DNA of 64,000 nucleotides from Cranoglanis bouderius (taxonomy: Eukaryota; Chordata; Actinopteri; Siluriformes; Cranoglanididae): contig CM042562.1 of assembly GCA_023630585.1 (NCBI GenBank), forward strand, positions 12,397,184 through 12,461,183, given 5' to 3'. The position numbers and the translations under genes were made by a program. Each line of letters begins with the position of its first letter. The first letter of the stretch is position 1. The notes below the pieces were generated by a model, which had not been told where the DNA came from, did no database searches, and saw only the letters and a program-made list of their open reading frames with translations. Below, piece after piece: positions 26,212 to 35,892 of the stretch.

Positions 26212-27537
26212 CTAACTGAGAACTGGATCAGAGATTGGCCTTGGAATAGGGCAAAAATCTGGACATGGACTTGGACATGGACTAGAATTAGGGCAGGAAC
26301 CTGGACATGGACTTGGACATGGACTGGGATTAGGGAAGGAACCTGGACATGGACTTGGACATGGACTAGGATTAGGGCAGGAACCTGGACATGGACATGG
26401 ACTAGGATTAGGGCAGGAACCTGGACATGGACTAGCTTGAGAAGAGGTCATCCCATGGACCTCAGACAGGGACTGAGCAGGAGTGGGGGTTTCTTCTCGA
26501 ACCTCTGATGAGAACACGGCTTGGGCGGAGGTCTCCTCGTGGACCTCCGGTGTAAGCAGGCCAGGAGAGGAGGTTTCCTCTTGAATCTCTGGCTGCTGCT
26601 TGGGGCTGGAGGTCATCTTGTTAACCTCCAGAGGCAGCTCCACTGTGGAGACCTTCTGCTGGGCCTCCGGCTGGAGCTCGGGGCTGGAGGTCGCCACGTT
26701 AACCTCCTTGAGCAGCTCCGCTGTGGAGACCTTCTGCTGGGCCTCCGGCTGGAGCTCAGGGCTGGAGGTCGCCACGTTAACCTCCTTGAGCAGCTCCGCT
26801 GTAGAGACCTTCTGCTGGGCCTCCAACTGAAGCTCGGGACTGGAGGTCACCACGTTAACCTCCTGTGGTAGCTCCGTGGAGGAGACTTCCTGCTGGGTCT
26901 CCAGCTGGAGCTCTGAGGGAGCCCTCCTGTGGAGCCGCTTATGCACCCACCAGCTGCCCTTGAAGCAGCCTTGGGAGCAGAAGTAGCTGCTCCTGACTCC
27001 CTGGTTCCTGCAGGTGGGACACTGCAGGATGGCTGGTCGGGTGCATCCCACGGTGGCACACACCTGGGTTGGGGGATGAGAGGTGTAGGCCGCCACGTCA
27101 GCCCACTTACTCTCGTAGTACTCCAGGAACGTTTGACTAGGTCGGTCACCCAGACGATCCTTCCCCAGAAATGTCCTGAGGTCGGGTTAGAAGTCTGGGC
27201 TTCCGAACACCTGGACCAGTAGATCCACAAAGCCCGAAACTGTTTGGAGCTGCGGGGATCTACTGGTAAGGTGAAGCTTCGCCCATTGGCGAGCGGAGCC
27301 GACCAGACGAGAGAGGAGGAGGAACCTCAACCACTCTTCTTCGTCGGGTTTGGGGTCCTCCAAGCTCAAAAAATAAAGCTGCGCCTGCAAAACGTAGCAT
27401 TGTGGCCAAGTGGAAAAACCGTCATATTCATCTGGAGGATAGATGAAAGTCCACTGAGGAAAAAACATAGAATTAATTGCAGGCATTTTAATGGTGGCGT
27501 GGCAGGGCGTGGCATGGCGTCGCTTTCCCCGCTGCAT
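26212..27537 (-). pseudogene. Gag-like protein with MetAP1-type zinc finger
   Basis: The structural protein of the LTR element, expected to bind its RNA in cytoplasmic particles. From the ATG at 27537, nine bases past the priming site, 116 codons of Gag-like sequence run with a Ty3-type core (PPDEYDGF, then LLLSRLVGSARQWA, then FVDLLVQVFGSPDF). One TAA (27187-27189) interrupts, and the same frame continues to TAG at 26212. The continuation has a zinc finger (26929-27060), three to four 26-residue units starting SSPELQ (about 26603-26880), and PCPGSCPNPSPC-type 14-residue units (about 26255-26430). The TAA could be a point mutation, giving a 441-residue ancestor, or a leaky stop. No catalytic domain follows. 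Confidence 0.75.
26929..27060 (-). other. zf-C6H2 zinc finger like METAP1
   Basis: The eight ligands are spaced C-x4-C-x7-C-x2-C-x10-C-x3-C-x7-H-x3-H. That is the spacing of the N-terminal finger of eukaryotic methionine aminopeptidase 1, which associates with the ribosome. The words LQCPTC and SYFCSQ.CFKGSW are also shared with that family. It stands where retroelement Gag proteins usually carry CCHC knuckles. MYND fingers are a more distant alternative, since their spacing differs. Origin by capture from a host transcript is inference. Confidence 0.82.
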
Positions 27538-27546
27538 CCATTTTTT

Positions 27547-27557
27547 GGCGGAGTATT
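27547..27557 (-). promoter_or_regulatory. Self-priming primer-binding site
   Basis: One base inside the 5' LTR the minus strand reads AATACTCCGCC. Its perfect complement, GGCGGAGTATT, occurs in both LTRs (27948-27958 and 25021-25031) at the predicted start of the transcript. No tRNA-like TGG begins the site. This matches Tf1/sushi elements, in which the 5' end of the mRNA folds back to prime reverse transcription. Confidence 0.72.
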
Positions 27558-27558
27558 C

Positions 27559-28335
27559 TGTTACGACCTGTTGGGTGAAGGTGATAAGCAGGATGCACTT
27601 GCAGGGGAAAGTGGTCAGTTTATTAGGAACAGTTTAAAGAATAATAAACATAAAAGACTTCAGTCAACATAAATACATAAATGCATCAATAGGAACATCA
27701 CAGTTATCAAAGAAGGTAGAAATAATACAAACAGTAATCCACAACTGGTAGATAATCTGGAAAACACAGGGAAAATGAACGCGAGGCTAGAAAGGCGGTC
27801 TGGAAACCACGAAAAAAGAGCTAAAGGAAAAAAGCGCAAGGTTAAACATAACTAAGTTAAACTATACTAGAAAGGTGATCTGGAAACCACGAGAAAAGAG
27901 CTAAGGAAAAAAGCGCACGGTTAAGCACATCTAAGTTAAACTATACTAATACTCCGCCCCGAAGCGGAAACGGAGTGGCGTATTTAAACACCAAGAAATC
28001 ACATGTCCAAATCAATAACAGCTGAGACCACTACATGAACAAATGAGGAGGCAGAGACATGACGCGAACGAAAACAAACGCACATGGGGAAACACAGGAG
28101 GCCGAGACATGACGCAGACCAAAACATAAGCACATGGGGGAATATAGGAGGCGGAGACATGACGTTAATGAAAACATGAGCACATGGCAGAAGTAAACAA
28201 AACGTGAGTCTATGAATGAAAACGTCCATCGGAGAGTTTTTGAATGGCGCTGGAATGCGTGCAATGGAATGCGGAAGTATGCCACTCGCTCACTCCTTGC
28301 CGAGTCACGAGCGCTAGAGAAGGGGAAACCTAACA
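27559..28335 (-). repeat. 5' LTR of the retrotransposon
   Basis: A 777-bp LTR. U3 runs from 28335 to about 27959 and R starts at about 27958. A minus-strand AATAAA at 27619-27624 lies about 60 bases before the LTR end. The LTR boundary words are TGTTA and TAACA. Confidence 0.9.
27981..27988 (-). promoter_or_regulatory. LTR TATA-like box
   Basis: TTTAAATA on the minus strand, 30 bases before GGCGGAGTATT. It places the start of transcription on the sequence complementary to the primer-binding site. A short inverted repeat (ACTCCG...CGGAGT) lies between them. Confidence 0.6.
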
Positions 28336-28340
28336 AGTAT

Positions 28341-29160
28341 TCATTGAATTTCTGTTTATTTAGCTGACACATGGGTTTCTTAAATAAGTGAAGTTATACA
28401 TACAGAGCTATAATTTATAAAAGTCAATTTATAATAGCCCAATAGGCCATGAAATTCATTCATTTGGTTCACTTATGGACTAATCCACACCTAATGCAAA
28501 TGGACCAGGATGAAATTACAGAAAGCAACTCTGAACAAAAGTTGTGTTAAGGTTTCTTCTTTTTCCTGTTATTCTGTTAGTCAGAAGCTAAAAAAAAAAA
28601 AAAAAAACTTCAAATAAATATCAAGTAAACATCCTCCATGCCATTTTTTGTATAGTGTATCATATAGATTATTTTCTATATTTACTGTATTTAATGAAGT
28701 GTGTCATTATTCTCTTGTCTGTTGCTGATCTGTGTTAAATGTAGCTATATTTTGCTCGGTAGTGAATAGCAAACACAATAAAAAGTTAATAACTCAGCTC
28801 TGAATTTTAGAGAGGGATCCTTGTGCGTGTGCTGTACAATTCAGAACAAATTATTATTATTATTATTCTCACAAATAAAGAAAATAAGATATAGATATAG
28901 AAAAAGATTCAAATATATCACTGCACATCCATTATTTCCACATCCAGAAGCTATGACTGAGGTTAAAGCCTTTCCTCGGCTGTATGCATGAGCAGTTCCT
29001 GCACTTCAGACTTGCCTGTAGTGTGACCGCAGAGTATGTTTTGACATAGGCCATGGATAAAGGATGAGCTACACAGAGATCCACAGTGTGGGAACAAAGC
29101 CACTTCCTTGCAGGGATTGTCAAAATACATTCAGGAGGCAGACGGAGCACGGATATGTTA
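28341..29160. other. Intergenic DNA, nothing recognised
   Basis: AT-rich sequence with an A18 run near 28590. No supported feature. Confidence 0.4.
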
Positions 29161-29162
29161 CA

Positions 29163-29355
29163 TTGTTATGGGGATTGGCTTTCCAGACATACAATCATGA
29201 AGACAACCACAAATTTAATAGGCATAAGTCAGTTAATACAACAAAACTTTGATTCTTTGAGCAGTCTGCTTATATGGCACTGACTGGGCCTTTAAGTTAT
29301 AAAATGCAATGGTATCATCCCACTTCCTTTTTACAACACTTTTACATTTTACATA
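29163..29355 (+). repeat. 193-bp direct repeat, copy 1
   Basis: Begins TTGTTATGGGGATTGGC and ends TTTTACATA. The copy at 30680-30870 matches it almost base for base with scattered substitutions and one or two small gaps. There is no coding content. Copies could be LTR-like (TGTTATG...ACA), but no target duplication is visible. Confidence 0.85.
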
Positions 29356-29490
29356 CGTTCTGTCATACATTCTCATAGCTTTCTTACTGTTCGCCAATAT
29401 TTTGTGTCAAATTCTATAGAGATTCAGTTGTATTTTACATAAAGTGTCAAAAGTGTGTCTCTCTTCTAAAATGCAAAACATTCCTAACTC

Positions 29491-29545
<55 letters not shown>
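29491..29545. repeat. (AAT)n microsatellite
   Basis: Pure trinucleotide array lying between the two copies of the 193-bp repeat. Confidence 0.95.
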
Positions 29546-30632
29546 TCAATCTAATGAATTTCCAAAAAAAAATTCATCAAGGTGATAAATGAATAGACTA
29601 ATAAAGGGAAAAAATTATTCTAACAAGTTATTAATAAAGAAATGAATAAATAGAAAATGAATAAATGAATGAATTTGTGAATGAAGATGAATTTACATAT
29701 CTCCAGCATATTTAATACTTAGGAAATTAAGAATAAATGATTCAAAAGTATCTATTGATATAAATCCATCTCATAGTAACAAAGAATTGGGAAAATCTTT
29801 TCATACTCCCAGACTACTTCTCACTTCCTGTGAAGAGAATGAGGACAGATTCTGTATAAAATCATCCATATGGCAATTTACTCTGAACTCAGATCCTATG
29901 CCATTATCAAGCCATACATTACTGGCTTTATGTGTCCAGAATGAAGGCAGATGAAACCCAGCTAGGTCATGCCAATAGATAGGCATTATCTTCAGCTATC
30001 AAATGTGCACTTTGTCTTTTTTACAGTGGCGTGGGGAGTGCTGAGCACCCTGATGTCCACGGCCTAGGGGGTACGAAAAAGCTGTCAGCATACTGTAGCC
30101 TAAAATATTTAACTTCCTGAAGAGATGTGTCTGTGTGATATGAAATAGTCGCCCATAATCCAGCCTGACTGGGCTGAGCAGATGTGAAGTTTTGGAATCT
30201 GTGACTCCAAGATCATATTCACAGAGCAGACAGCCTAGAGAGCATGCCAGGGTCAACTTTCATATCACACAACCACTCTGGGCATAAAAGCAGTTCTGAA
30301 GTAAGACCATATTGACCCAGCCCAGACATAGCATTTAATGTGGCTTTGATTATGATGTACAGACCGTAGGATGACTAAACCATCAGCGTTATAAATTATC
30401 AGATCAGACTGCACAGCCTGGGAGCTATCATATGTGATAATCCATGGAACAATTTATATAGGGTGAAATAAAACATGGTGCTAGGATGACTTTTCAGTTT
30501 GTTGCTAAATCCTGACATGAATTAAAATTTATTTGTAGTCACAAATTGTAATTAACATATTAACAACTGGTCACAATTTTGTTTTACGTTTGTAAAATTT
30601 TTAAAGATGTGTGGAAGCATTTCTACAGAAAT

Positions 30633-30954
30633 GTAGACTGTACCAGCTATATTTTACACTGTCTTCATTTTGTATGAATTTGTTATGGGGATTGGCTTTC
30701 CAGACATACAGATATGAAGACAACCAGAAATGTAATAGGCATAAGTCAGTTAATACAACAAAACTTTGATTCTTTGAGCAGGCTGCTTACATGGCACTGC
30801 CTGGGGCTTTAAGTTATAAAATGCAGTGTCATCATCCCACTTCCTTTTTAACACTTTTGCATTTCACATAGACACAAAATGTAATGAACATATTTGCATA
30901 TGCTAAATGTAGACTGCAAGCTAAATTATACACTGTCTTCATTTTGTATGAATT
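30633..30954 (+). repeat. 193-bp direct repeat copy 2 with flanking duplication
   Basis: The second copy spans 30680-30870. A segment of about 47 bases just before it (30633-30679, ending CTTCATTTTGTATGAATTT) recurs just after it (30908-30954). The 193-bp unit therefore sits between two copies of a smaller duplication, suggesting stepwise rearrangement. Confidence 0.75.
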
Positions 30955-31897
30955 TTATGTCATTAGTAATTAGTCTAATTAGTATGTAATTAGTCACATG
31001 ACCAGACATTTAGTTTAAACATACATCAGAGAAAGAAAATGTATATAGGAAACCCATGTAACATATAGATTACAGATTACATATAGATTATAGAAAAAAA
31101 AAATTAAGTAAAATTGACTGTTAATAATTGTAATTAATGCACTATTACTTTTATTTGTTTAGTAAATACATAAAATTTTAACTTATTTATATATATGGGT
31201 TTCATTTAATAAATCGATCCAGTTTTTTGTCTTTTTCCACTAGCCACAGTTGTGACCAACTTTGTGACCAACGTAAACATATTTTTACTATTGCACAATT
31301 TTGAAAAATGCACAGTTCAATAAAATTCCTGTGTTCGGATTAAATGGATTGAGTTGGTAAACTTTTAACAAATGCAACCGTGCACTTTATAGGCAATATT
31401 TACAGTGCATCATGTTTCAAGCTATATAAACTTTAACTTGTATATAACACTGTAAATAAATATTGAGTAACAGCATATAGCCCCTTAATAAAGAGTCTAT
31501 ATGAGTGTCAGCTTGCATGGCTGAGGAAGCAGAACTTAAATTAACCTCTAAAACCTGAGTGCACTGGGACAGAACAGGGTTGAGGTGTCCAACTTCTATC
31601 AGGCAAAAGCATCTGCTAAGGCTAATGGTGCTGATGTTTCACACCTCGTATAGTGCAACTCTATCTGGACCATGATTCACCAGGCTGTTCTCTGTCACTT
31701 ACTGGTTGAGTGCACTCCCTCAGGCTGTGCTGAAAGACTCCCTGGCCACAGTAGCCAAACTCCCACATCACCCACATTAACCTCCTCTTTTTCCACTTAA
31801 TCATGCTGGAGTGCTCATCACAGCATCAAAGTTGATGTACAAAAGCAGACTGATCCAGCTCTATCCAAGATTAAGAAGCAGAATAAGAATTTTAAAA

Positions 31898-31928
<31 letters not shown>

Positions 31929-32073
31929 GAATAAGAATAAAAAAGTTTCAATTAAAAATAATAAGATGAATAAAAATAAGAAGAGGAAAAATCAAAAAGA
32001 AGAATGGTTAAAATTTGGTTTTATTCTGCTTTTTTTTGGTTATATTTTATGCAATAATAATAATAATAATAAC

Positions 32074-32137
<64 letters not shown>

Positions 32138-33290
32138 TGAGAGTATAAATACTAAAATCTAACCATAAAATTGTTTGTAAACAGTTTTGTTCAAATAACA
32201 CGCCTGTATAAATATCTATATTATACCCTAGAAGAATGTAGTATAAGTAGTAATACCTATGCTGCATAAAAATGATACCAAAACACCCTAAAATTCCTAA
32301 AAATGCATTACTTCTAGGTTTTAATAGTTGTACAAAAAGAGACTGTGTTACATCACTAGTCTTGAAGAATGCATTTCTGGAAGGCACCAACACTAAACAT
32401 GCCAAAGTACTTCCACCAAAAATGTCCCCTTTCCATATGCTTTAGGGTCAGGATCAGGTAGCAGGTGTCAAAGGATAGCAATATTTCCTTCCTTTTCCTG
32501 CTGTGGGAAACAGGATTAGTTTAGTTGAGATGAAATCCACACTAAACTCACACTCTAAGTGGGAACAGCTCCTGGACTTATGGAGGATCTGCTGGGTTCA
32601 CGAGAGCCTGAAACCCTTCATTAAGATCTTAGTTTAGAGGAGTGCAGAAAGAAGCAGTGCCATGTCTGTGGTCCTCAGGGCAGGAGAACAGAAGATCATC
32701 TCTGCCCCAGAGGCTGCTTCTGTAGAGAAGGTATGAGGAAGATAGAGAAGGGATTGGACAACATAAGGAACATGGGTGTGGAAGGCCAGTATATAGCCTC
32801 AGGGCCTGAGGGGTCAGCCTGGCACAGTGTGGGTAAAGGGGAGCTTCAAGCCAGTGATCAGTGAAATGTGAAGTGTGTGGAGATATTTCATTACCTGGTT
32901 CCCATACTACCTGCACAACACAACCATTGCACCATGAACACATACAGTGTTTCAATTAAATAGAAGTTTCTGTCCCATTATTATTTTTCTCTATTGTATA
33001 TATAATTATACACTGTATATTTTCTTTTTGTATCATTTTAAAGAATAAAATATATTTTAGACAACAATTTAAAGTATTTCTTGTGTAAATATATACTTTA
33101 TTAAATTAGTACAAATTTATTAAACATGGTCGATTTTAGTAAAATAACCTCATCTGATACTTCCACAAATATTATAATTCACAATTATATTAAATAATTA
33201 TAAAACATGAATAATCCCCCCCAACACACACATACTCCACAGTATAACAGATTCCATAGTTTTATAATTTCTGCTATATAGTCTTTGCTT
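30955..33290. other. Intergenic DNA, nothing recognised
   Basis: No supported gene. It includes an (AATA)n run at about 31896-31930 and an (AAT)n array at 32054-32137. A 108-codon minus frame at 32629-32955 has no domain. Confidence 0.4.
32054..32137. repeat. (AAT)n microsatellite
   Basis: Trinucleotide array of about 28 units with one AAC variant. Confidence 0.95.
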
Positions 33291-33299
33291 ATATTTATG

Positions 33300-33660
33300 T
33301 AAGAAAGGACAATGCATGTGCAGTGTTAATGTAATTTAGAGCACAGCTCACGAATAAGTCGTTGCAATTATAATCAACCTTTTTCATGTAGTTTTCCACC
33401 CACAAAATCAGTGTAAGTGGAATAGTGTGGATGAAGCATGCCACTGATCACACAAAGTAAGTGCAGGAGGAAGCTAGATTTCACTTGTTTCTGATAAACT
33501 GGTGGATATTTGGCTCTTCAGCATTTGCATGTCGGCTACTTCAGCATCTTCCCTTGTTTGTGGCGCGGGATCAAATGGATGCGTAATGAATAAATGTGAG
33601 GGTGTTGTCCAAGCTGCTGCACGTGGATGGTTAATTATACAGTTTCGGATACAGGAAACA
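33300..33660. promoter_or_regulatory. Candidate regulatory sequence downstream of foxi1
   Basis: Non-repetitive sequence 2.2-2.6 kb downstream of the foxi1-like stop, with ATTA words, ATTTGCAT (near 33523) and a CACGTG E-box (near 33620). Regulatory function is a guess from motif content and location. Confidence 0.2.
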
Positions 33661-34379
33661 ATACACAGTTAACACAAAGTGGAATTGAAATGCAGAAACC
33701 AACTATTTAATAATAAGACCATTCACAGTAAATGCTATGCTATATTTATAATATAGCTATTGACTAACAAAATAGATTATATATTTATTTATTCGAGCTC
33801 ATAATTCTAGATTTTATAAATATTAATTTTAATAAAGTTTTGCGCCTGTAGCCTATGCGTAAAGTCTCTGGAGTGATATTTACATTTTTGACTATTTAAA
33901 GGCATTTCAGTGTGTTAATTAAAGTGAGCCTCACTCTGTGAGAATATTGTTCTTTTTTTAAATTATTATTATGATTACTATTAATTAATGTATTACTGTA
34001 CAGCACAGATAAATAGCACTCCTCGCCATACGAAAGGTCACGGGTTGCCTGTGCGTCAATAAGATCCGTCTTCCTGTCAGTTTCAGTTTTGTTCCACACA
34101 GTTTTGCTCCATTACGTTCCAGTTAAATGTGTTTTCTTGTGTTTACTTGTTGTGATATCGGATATGGAGTGGTGCAGTGTTCTTAAATGGCACAGGAGTA
34201 ACCACATGGACAAGTCAGATATGACCATTGGGAAAATCATTTTCCTGTGGAACAGAATTTCTGTTGTGTTGGGGTCAGATCGACGGGATGCCCGCAGACA
34301 TGCCCACTCACAGCCATAATACAGATCAGAGATAAAAAAAAAACAGCTCCACTGTACATCAGCCCACTTTCTCACAAAC

Positions 34380-34920
34380 TCCTGAGCAGCTTCAGCGTTA
34401 ACAGAGTGATGAAACGCCCGATTCGGGTAAATAAAACGAAACAGCTGTGGGCAGTAAAATCATCCTGGAGAAAGAGAGGGAGAGAGACAGACGATCTGGA
34501 TGAAAAGACAATTTTTTCATCCACCGTTAAATAAGCCGAGTATAAATAAAAGCGTCCGGATGAACTCTTGAACTCGTTGAAATCAGCTCTATGCGAAGTG
34601 ACAAGCGGAAAATGGCCCAGGCTTACCTACTGTTATCGACGGGACACGAGTTAAATAAACGGAACTGCAAGGGAAATTTGCTATCACCGAGCCATGAAAG
34701 TATGTAGACAATCACTAATGCACTTGCTTTAAAACTTCACAGGTAATAAACGCTTAATGAGAATGGGGAATCACAGCTATAGGACAGAGAAGAGTTCAAG
34801 GGTTCGAGCTCGAAGCTGTGCGTAATTAGGGGAGCGCGCAGCGGGGACGCGCATTCACTCCAGCGCTCGATTAAACACTAAATACTTCTTAGAAAAAAAT
34901 TTCAGCTCGATGGAGTTGTT
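34380..34920. promoter_or_regulatory. CpG-containing block downstream of foxi1
   Basis: CpG dinucleotides are much denser here than in the surrounding DNA (for example GGGAGCGCGCAGCGGGGACGCG near 34830-34850). No coding frame stands out. Possibilities are a distal regulatory element or an unrecognised promoter. Confidence 0.3.
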
Positions 34921-35208
34921 GCACATGATGTGCTGCTGGAATGGGTCAGGCTTTTCTAAGAGGGCACGGACTTAAATATGCCTGTAGGGTAACGTCTAGA
35001 ATATACGAAAATAAGGAGGAAAGAAAAATGGTAAAGTAAATTTACGTTCCAAACACCCACTGTTACTGAGGGAACAAATACAGTGTGTGTGTCAGTAAAC
35101 GTTTTTAACCATTGTTTTAATTCACTACTACTACTACTACTACTATTATTAGTAATATTATTAGTACTTTTTTATTTACTTTATTAACATGTGTATATAA
35201 TGCCCTGT

Positions 35209-35210
<2 letters not shown>

Positions 35211-35246
<36 letters not shown>
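35211..35246. repeat. Poly(A) run
   Basis: A run of about 36 A, possibly an old retroposon tail. An (AAT)n array follows at 35305-35363. Confidence 0.9.
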
Positions 35247-35249
<3 letters not shown>

Positions 35250-35303
35250 GGCCATCTAGGTTATACCAAAATATATAAATATACCAAAGCCACCATGTCA
35301 TGC

Positions 35304-35304
<1 letters not shown>

Positions 35305-35363
<59 letters not shown>
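35305..35363. repeat. (AAT)n microsatellite
   Basis: Pure trinucleotide array of about 20 units. Confidence 0.95.
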
Positions 35364-35364
<1 letters not shown>

Positions 35365-35660
35365 CACTACCAAACATTTTTACACAGTTTATTTACAACA
35401 TAATTTACAAAATACGAACGCATTAATTAAATAAACTATACATCGACATCTGTCTGCAAAAAGTAGACGAAATGTTAAACAAATTTGACAATGTGGACCA
35501 TGAACATGATGAAACATGCTTACTGAAACATGGATATAACAAAAATAGCTTTTCAATAATCATGTTGCATACACAGTAACATTCTTATCCCAGCTTCTTG
35601 CTGAGTAAAATCTCCACATTTAGACTTAGGAGCCGTGCAGGTGATGTCCATGCAAAGCGG

Positions 35661-35666
35661 TTTATT
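35661..35666 (-). terminator. Possible foxi1 polyadenylation signal
   Basis: AATAAA on the minus strand about 230 bases after the stop codon. Another lies near 35388. Transcript evidence would decide between them. Confidence 0.4.
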
Positions 35667-35892
35667 ATTTTTATTTCTTTGTAATAGATGCAATAGCATC
35701 AAGCCTGACAAATCAACTGGAATATTGGAAAGTTTACTGTGTATATACATATTTACAGAACTTGACAGTGCAATTGGTTTGGTACTGTGTCAAAAAAAAA
35801 AAAACCCAAACCAAAATACAAATAAAAGTGAAAACATGAGGTGTGCGCTCACAGAGCGCAGTTAGATCGTATTCTGTCTATCCAAGTCCCGC

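Larger units (their letters stand above)
24580..28335 (-). mobile_element. Non-autonomous Tf1/sushi-like LTR retrotransposon
   Basis: A complete 3756-bp insertion on the minus strand, flanked by the 5-bp duplication AGTAT (24575-24579 and 28336-28340). Direct repeats of 777 and 830 bp form the LTRs, each bounded by TGTTA...TAACA. Between them lie a self-priming primer-binding site, a Gag-like frame joined to a methionine-aminopeptidase-type zinc finger, a repeat-rich tail and a G8 polypurine tract. No protease, reverse transcriptase, RNase H or integrase is present, so it must use proteins of an autonomous partner. Assignment to the Tf1/sushi group rests on the priming signal, which is established for Tf1 and reported for sushi. 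Confidence 0.88.

Noticed and set aside
29163..30870. A small LTR retrotransposon bounded by the 193-bp repeats
   Set aside because: No matching flanking duplication, primer-binding site or polypurine tract was found, so only a direct repeat is reported.
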